From NCBI RefSeq assembly GCF_029227915.1, contig NC_079889.1:8494001-8558000 (forward strand): DNA of 64,000 nucleotides, written 5' to 3'. A model generated the notes under the pieces. That model did not search any database. It saw only the letters and a program-made list of their open reading frames with translations, and was not told the origin of the DNA. Shown here one piece after another: positions 59,756-64,000 of this stretch. The translations under genes and the position numbers were made by a program. This DNA comes from Hydractinia symbiolongicarpus. Taxonomy: Eukaryota > Cnidaria > Hydrozoa > Anthoathecata > Hydractiniidae. Each line of letters opens with the position of its first letter. Position 1 is the stretch's first letter.

Positions 59756-59865
59756 CAAGCTCGTGAGCTTGTATTAAAACGCAAATGTGTCCTACAAGAA
59801 TGGAAATTTTTGCCTCTCTGAGCACCGACACGGGAGTAGTCGTGTGTTCGAATCTCATCTTGGTA
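59756..59865 (+). repeat. Possible tRNA-like SINE with small inverted repeat
   Basis: Has a 9-bp inverted repeat TACAAGCTC/GAGCTTGTA with a 2-bp centre, and a box-B-like GTGTGTTCGAATCTCATC about 80 bp later. Box A is unclear, so the SINE reading is weak. Confidence 0.3.
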
Positions 59866-60465
59866 ACTATTTTTACTTTTTTTTCTTTTTACTAACTCGT
59901 AACTATGTCCGAAATAATCAATTGCAACGTCATAGATTTAAAATTCGTACCTAAACTCTCTAAGCACTTAGAAGTCATCTAAATGACGTTTCAGGCCAAA
60001 ATTGGTATTTCTTTTCGACAAAATTTGGCACAGTTAACAAAAAAAGTATGCTGAACATGATAGTGACATCAAAATTTTAATTTTTTGTTACCTAAATGCT
60101 GTTTAGGCTCATAAACGTTTTAATTGCGCCTCTTTCAACAATGAATGATACGCTGTATTTTTTGTTAGCAGAAATTGTAGAATTGGGTTGCATTGTGGAT
60201 GTTTCATAGTTGTGCATTTTTAATAGCGAGATTTATGCAGCGCCTGCATATTGTTTATTTTTTAAAAAGATAAGATTAGTATTCACAAGCTTTATTAAAC
60301 TAACTGGTAAAGTAAAGGTGTTTCCACCAAAGTTTTCAAAAGTGAATATAGGCAGAATTAAGGTCTCCCCAAATGCCTGAAAAGTAGTCTGCGAAAAATA
60401 AAATTTTTCACAACAATACGTAAGAGAGAAACGAAGACGCTCCGCCATATATAAATAATTACGAG

Positions 60466-60500
60466 AACGAAATTCTTTTCGCTACGAAAAGAATTTCGTT
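60466..60500. repeat. Perfect 16-bp hairpin with 3-base loop
   Basis: Arms AACGAAATTCTTTTCG and CGAAAAGAATTTCGTT flank CTA. Pairing is perfect and does not extend outward. It lies in intergenic DNA with no gene edge nearby. Confidence 0.9.
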
Positions 60501-62021
60501 ATCGCTTTCTTCTTTCTGTCAGTCAGTTTACCCCAGACTGACCCAACGAAAATTGAAATTTCGAGGAATTTTCTGTTTAAGAAGATCTCACAAATCAATT
60601 TCGAAAAATAACTGGGTAGTCCACAACAAATATTATTGCATATTTGAATAGCAAAATATGTCGTGTCTAACTTCGTAACATAAATCACAATTTAATAGAC
60701 AGCTTTTTGTAAACTTTATTCGCGAGGTTGTTTTCGTGTATCATACGTCTTGTTATTATTAGAATATACATAAACAAAAATACAGATGAAGGATTGCACA
60801 GATTTTACATGTTGCAAAATATCTGTTAGTGTTACTTCTAAGAAAGTAAGGGATTTAAAAAAAAAAAACATAAAGCTATACTGGGGCAGTGTAAAAAACA
60901 CTGGTGCGACCGCTTATCGAACGCCACTTTTTAGGAAGTTAGTACAAAAGTTCATACGGTGAATAGAACACCTTGGTAATGCCTTGCCAATGATAGGTGG
61001 GTTAAAGACGACAGAACTGGATCCTCCTCTAACTGTTATATGTCAGTCTTGTATCACATTTGTCGAGAATTCAGTTTACAACAAAATGTATTTGTTAAAC
61101 GTGGCATACACATGGAAAATCACAATATTTAAAAGGAAAATAATAAAATTATTATTAGTTGAAATTCTAAGAGATACTGTGTATATACAATTCAGTTATT
61201 TTACAAAATTTACTGCTATCAATGTGTTCTCTTTAAGTGTGTAGACGTGCATGAAAACACAAATTAGACACAAAGACAAAAGTTGAAAAAGTTGCAGAAA
61301 AACTAAAAAGAACTAAATGGACAGCACAGAAAATTGAAACTATAAAACTGAAAATGTGAAATAACCTTGATAGGAACATCATTATAAAATTTTGCGTTTA
61401 TATATAAAACGTTTGTCCAAAGTCAAGATTATTCCATGTATTCATTGTGTGACTCCTGGAAATAACTGTTCTATTTGCAAAGTAACTTAACGTCCAAGCG
61501 GAGCAGATTTGTAAGGCTGAAGAGGACGCGTCTCACAACAACCCTGTTTGAACAAATGTCACTGTATAAGCACTTTTGTACAAAAATGATTGTTTTCGGT
61601 GGATGGTTTTGTTTGATAATCTGCTCTATATACACATTGTTCCAATGATCTCATTTTGGACAACTGTGTTCTTTTGAGATGCAGCTTTACAGTGTTTGTA
61701 TACGTCAATATTGGAAGGATTGAAAATACGTAAATTTCGAATACTTGCAACCTGAGGGAAATAAGATCGAAGTTTTACCATTATATAAATGCGATTTGTA
61801 TATACCTTTTTTGTATGATGCATCAAATTCATTATTTAGAGTCTAAGTTTTGTCGAGCATGTGTCCAATGTAGCAGGCGTGTCCATGTAAAATATGCTCA
61901 TCTATCTAAGTGTTATTAACCACTTGAATTCTGTAGCTACCATTCTCTGGGGAGAACATGCGGATAAGCTGCAATTCTCTATGAAGTTACAGAACGCATC
62001 ACCTCTGTTTTCAACTTAACG
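60501..62021. other. Intergenic stretch, no gene seen
   Basis: AT-rich. The plus-strand frame at 60984-61244 and the minus-strand frames near 61.6-61.8 kb show no recognised motif or splice chain. Confidence 0.45.
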
Positions 62022-62060
62022 TGATCTATCCCAGTTAACGGAGTTAATTGGGATAGATCA
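62022..62060. repeat. 18-bp near-perfect hairpin with 3-base loop
   Basis: Arms TGATCTATCCCAGTTAAC and GTTAATTGGGATAGATCA around GGA, with a single mismatch that would be G-U in RNA. Confidence 0.9.
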
Positions 62061-62664
62061 AAAGAGAATTCTGGATGGTCAAATAAAATCTTTACATTTC
62101 CGTTGTTTTCCTTCCCACTGCATCACACTTCCAAACAAGCTCTCATCTGCTTCAAACTCCCCCTGTTCCAAGTTTAATACAGCAGCAGATTAACATTAAT
62201 TATTTTAGCTGATCATTTACAAAGGAAGCTTAGAGGTGATGGCCAAAACAATATTCTCTTTATTTTTAAAACTGAAAAGAGATCAGCAAGTAAAGTAATT
62301 TTCCAAATACATAGGCAAAACTGCCTTTAACAAAGCGACAAAATAAGTGATTTGCGTTGTTTTCAGGCAATATTCAAAAACATATACTTGCTTTAAAACA
62401 ACAATATGTTCTTTAGAGCCACGTCCACATCTACTTAGTCTTCACAGTGCAGTCTTCATTAAAAAGTTCCACTTTTAACGATCACGATAAAATCCAGACC
62501 CTCATAATTTTTTAAACAGCTAAACAAAGTTCTCCGTTTCTCAGACTGATATAGTACAGGCGATTGTGCGTAGTATAATCGAATTTCAATATATTGAAAC
62601 ATAAAATTTTTTGAAAATCTCTCAGTTGACAAGTCGGCTCGTTGCATCTGATATCTCGAGACAA

Positions 62665-64000
62665 TCAACATCTTTGTTTTGTATTTCTTGATCCTCGAAT
62701 ACAGAGTATTGCTGAACGCAGTAAACAAAATGATAATTTCTTCCGAAGCCAGTTTGTAACGGTACTTTGTTCTAGATTTCTTTTTTCCGCTTGCGACGGA
62801 GTGGAGATAAAATGTTTTGTCTCTCGACTGGATCCCCCATATGGTGTGAAAATCAGCGGTGTAAATGATCCGTGTTCTACTTCTAGCACTCTTTGTCCAT
62901 ATGCACGTTTCTTGATGTTTTCATTCGATTTGAATGCATTAGGCAGTTTCTGATTGAGGTTTGTCAAAGCGAATGGGTTAAATATCCTTACGTCAAAAAA
63001 TGCTCGTTGACCTCGTTGCCAGAATCCTCTAATGCTAATGTCGAGTCTAGCTTCATCTGTGGAGTTTGCAGAATTGCTTATTTTTTCTCCAGTCAGCTGT
63101 TGTAAATGCGGTTCTGTCTCTACATTATTGGAAATCTCTTCAGATGTTTTCGCCAAATTATCTCTTAATTCGTCGTGACGTTGATGAATATAGCCACCCT
63201 TGACACACGACATAGCATGGTCAATCGTGAAGCGTTTTCCACAGACACAAATTGTTGGTAGGAACTTCAAATCCCACCGATATCTTATTCGTATGGCATC
63301 ATAAAACTCTCTTTTGTTTAGTGCATAATTCTCAGATTTTATTGGGAGTGCTGACAACCAACTTGAAGCACCTTTCATTGTCGCCAAGTCATTTGCTCGT
63401 AATTGCTCATTTGTCATGCGTTGGCGAATTTCTTTCAGTTTCTCGTTATGCAACATTTGTTTCTGTTTAAGGATTTTGCTTTTGATATTATAAGACGTTT
63501 GCTGTAGTTTAATTCTTTCTGCTAGTTGTTTTGTCATTTCAACAGAATTTCCATGTTCTCTCTTTGATGATTCGACTAATATCACAATTCCCATATCACC
63601 ATAGCAAATTGGTAAACTCAGTAATATTCTCTCGTTTTCGGTACATTTATGTCCCTCTGTCAATGCTGGGATCAATGTATTGTCGATAACATCGTCCAGT
63701 ACTTTGATATACTTGCTCATATCCCCAAGTGTCCAGATAAAATAGTTAAATTTGTGTTGAAATCCACTTATGTAAGCAGCATAGGCAGCGTGTGGTTGAA
63801 AAAGAGCAATTTTAGCTAACTTCTTTATCTGAACAATCCATTTATTTATCAACCCAATGATGTACTTTTCTTTCTCATCTCGTGTACCTATAAAGCTGCC
63901 AAGATATTTATTTCCATCTGTAGTGATGTTTATCTCCGTGTCACTGAAGACTTCACTACTAATTTATGTTCATCCTTTGCTATTAACCATGATTTTGATG
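62665..64000 (-). pseudogene. Non-LTR retrotransposon ORF, C-terminal part with CCHC finger and restriction-like endonuclease signature
   Basis: The open frame 62665-63900 continues upstream through ITTDGNKYLGSFIGTRDEK, typical of the region after the reverse transcriptase in such ORFs. A one-base frameshift near 63960 separates it from KSWLIAKDEHKL. A CCHC finger CVCGKRFTIDHAMSC is followed by RHDELRDNL, EPHLQQLTGE, ARLDISIRGFW and AFFDVRIFNPFAL. A CCHC finger, then RHN-like, then D-x(about 15)-D is the order seen in REL-endo LINEs (R2, NeSL type), so site-guided DNA nicking for target-primed insertion is inferred. The ORF ends LLRSAILCIRGSRN plus a few residues. The upstream reverse transcriptase lies beyond the window. 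The same C-terminus occurs in the dead copy at 19.2-19.7 kb. Confidence 0.85.

Noticed and set aside
1-64000. CRISPR array, operon or phage signals
   Set aside because: The tandem repeats seen lack uniform unique spacers, and the genes are intron-bearing eukaryotic genes.

Overview
The window is animal nuclear DNA, most likely from a cnidarian and probably a medusozoan or hydrozoan. It is strongly AT-rich, its genes are cut by GT-AG introns, and it carries many tRNA-derived SINEs, other short dispersed repeats and decayed non-LTR retrotransposons. The best lineage marker is a predicted secreted protein at 41.1-45.0 kb. It carries four cysteine-rich domains, three with the spacing C-x3-C-x3-C-x3-C-x3-CC known from minicollagens and other nematocyst proteins. 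No prokaryotic features (operons, ribosome binding sites, CRISPR) are present.

Layout from left to right. (1) 67-5101, plus: the last eight exons of phosphatidate cytidylyltransferase (CDS1/2 type), entering from outside the window. (2) 7398-8296, minus: a two-exon gene for a small secreted protein whose start resembles transthyretin-like proteins. (3) 13970-17541, plus: a two-exon NLR-like STAND protein with a DZIP3-type HEPN-like N-terminus, coiled coil, NB-ARC and TPR-like C-terminus; a tRNA-derived SINE lies just upstream. (4) 19.0-20.4 kb: two decayed non-LTR retrotransposon pieces, one 5'-truncated with a candidate target-site duplication. (5) 22317-38895, minus: a 16-exon gene for a 1381-residue secreted glycosidase related to family GH116, with two PAN/apple-like domains and an N-terminal Ser-Gly acidic stretch. 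(6) 41061-44997, minus: the three-exon nematocyst-CRD protein gene. (7) 45.7-46.3 kb: a broken C2H2 zinc-finger gene. (8) 56036-58679, plus: a three-exon gene for a 124-residue protein I do not recognise. (9) 62665-64000, minus: the 3' half of a retrotransposon ORF with a CCHC finger and restriction-like endonuclease signature, frameshifted near the window end.

All gene models were assembled by eye from splice sites. Codon phase closes exactly at every junction, and total coding lengths are multiples of three, which is the main evidence that they are right. The genes do not form one pathway. They include a lipid housekeeping enzyme (CDP-DAG synthesis), a possible intracellular immune sensor, a secreted or surface glycosidase and a stinging-capsule-type protein. 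The stretches between them hold mostly repeats: at least eight copies of a CTGTC/GACAG-rich element (family A), four of a roughly 250-300 bp element (family B), several SINE types and two long perfect or near-perfect hairpins.
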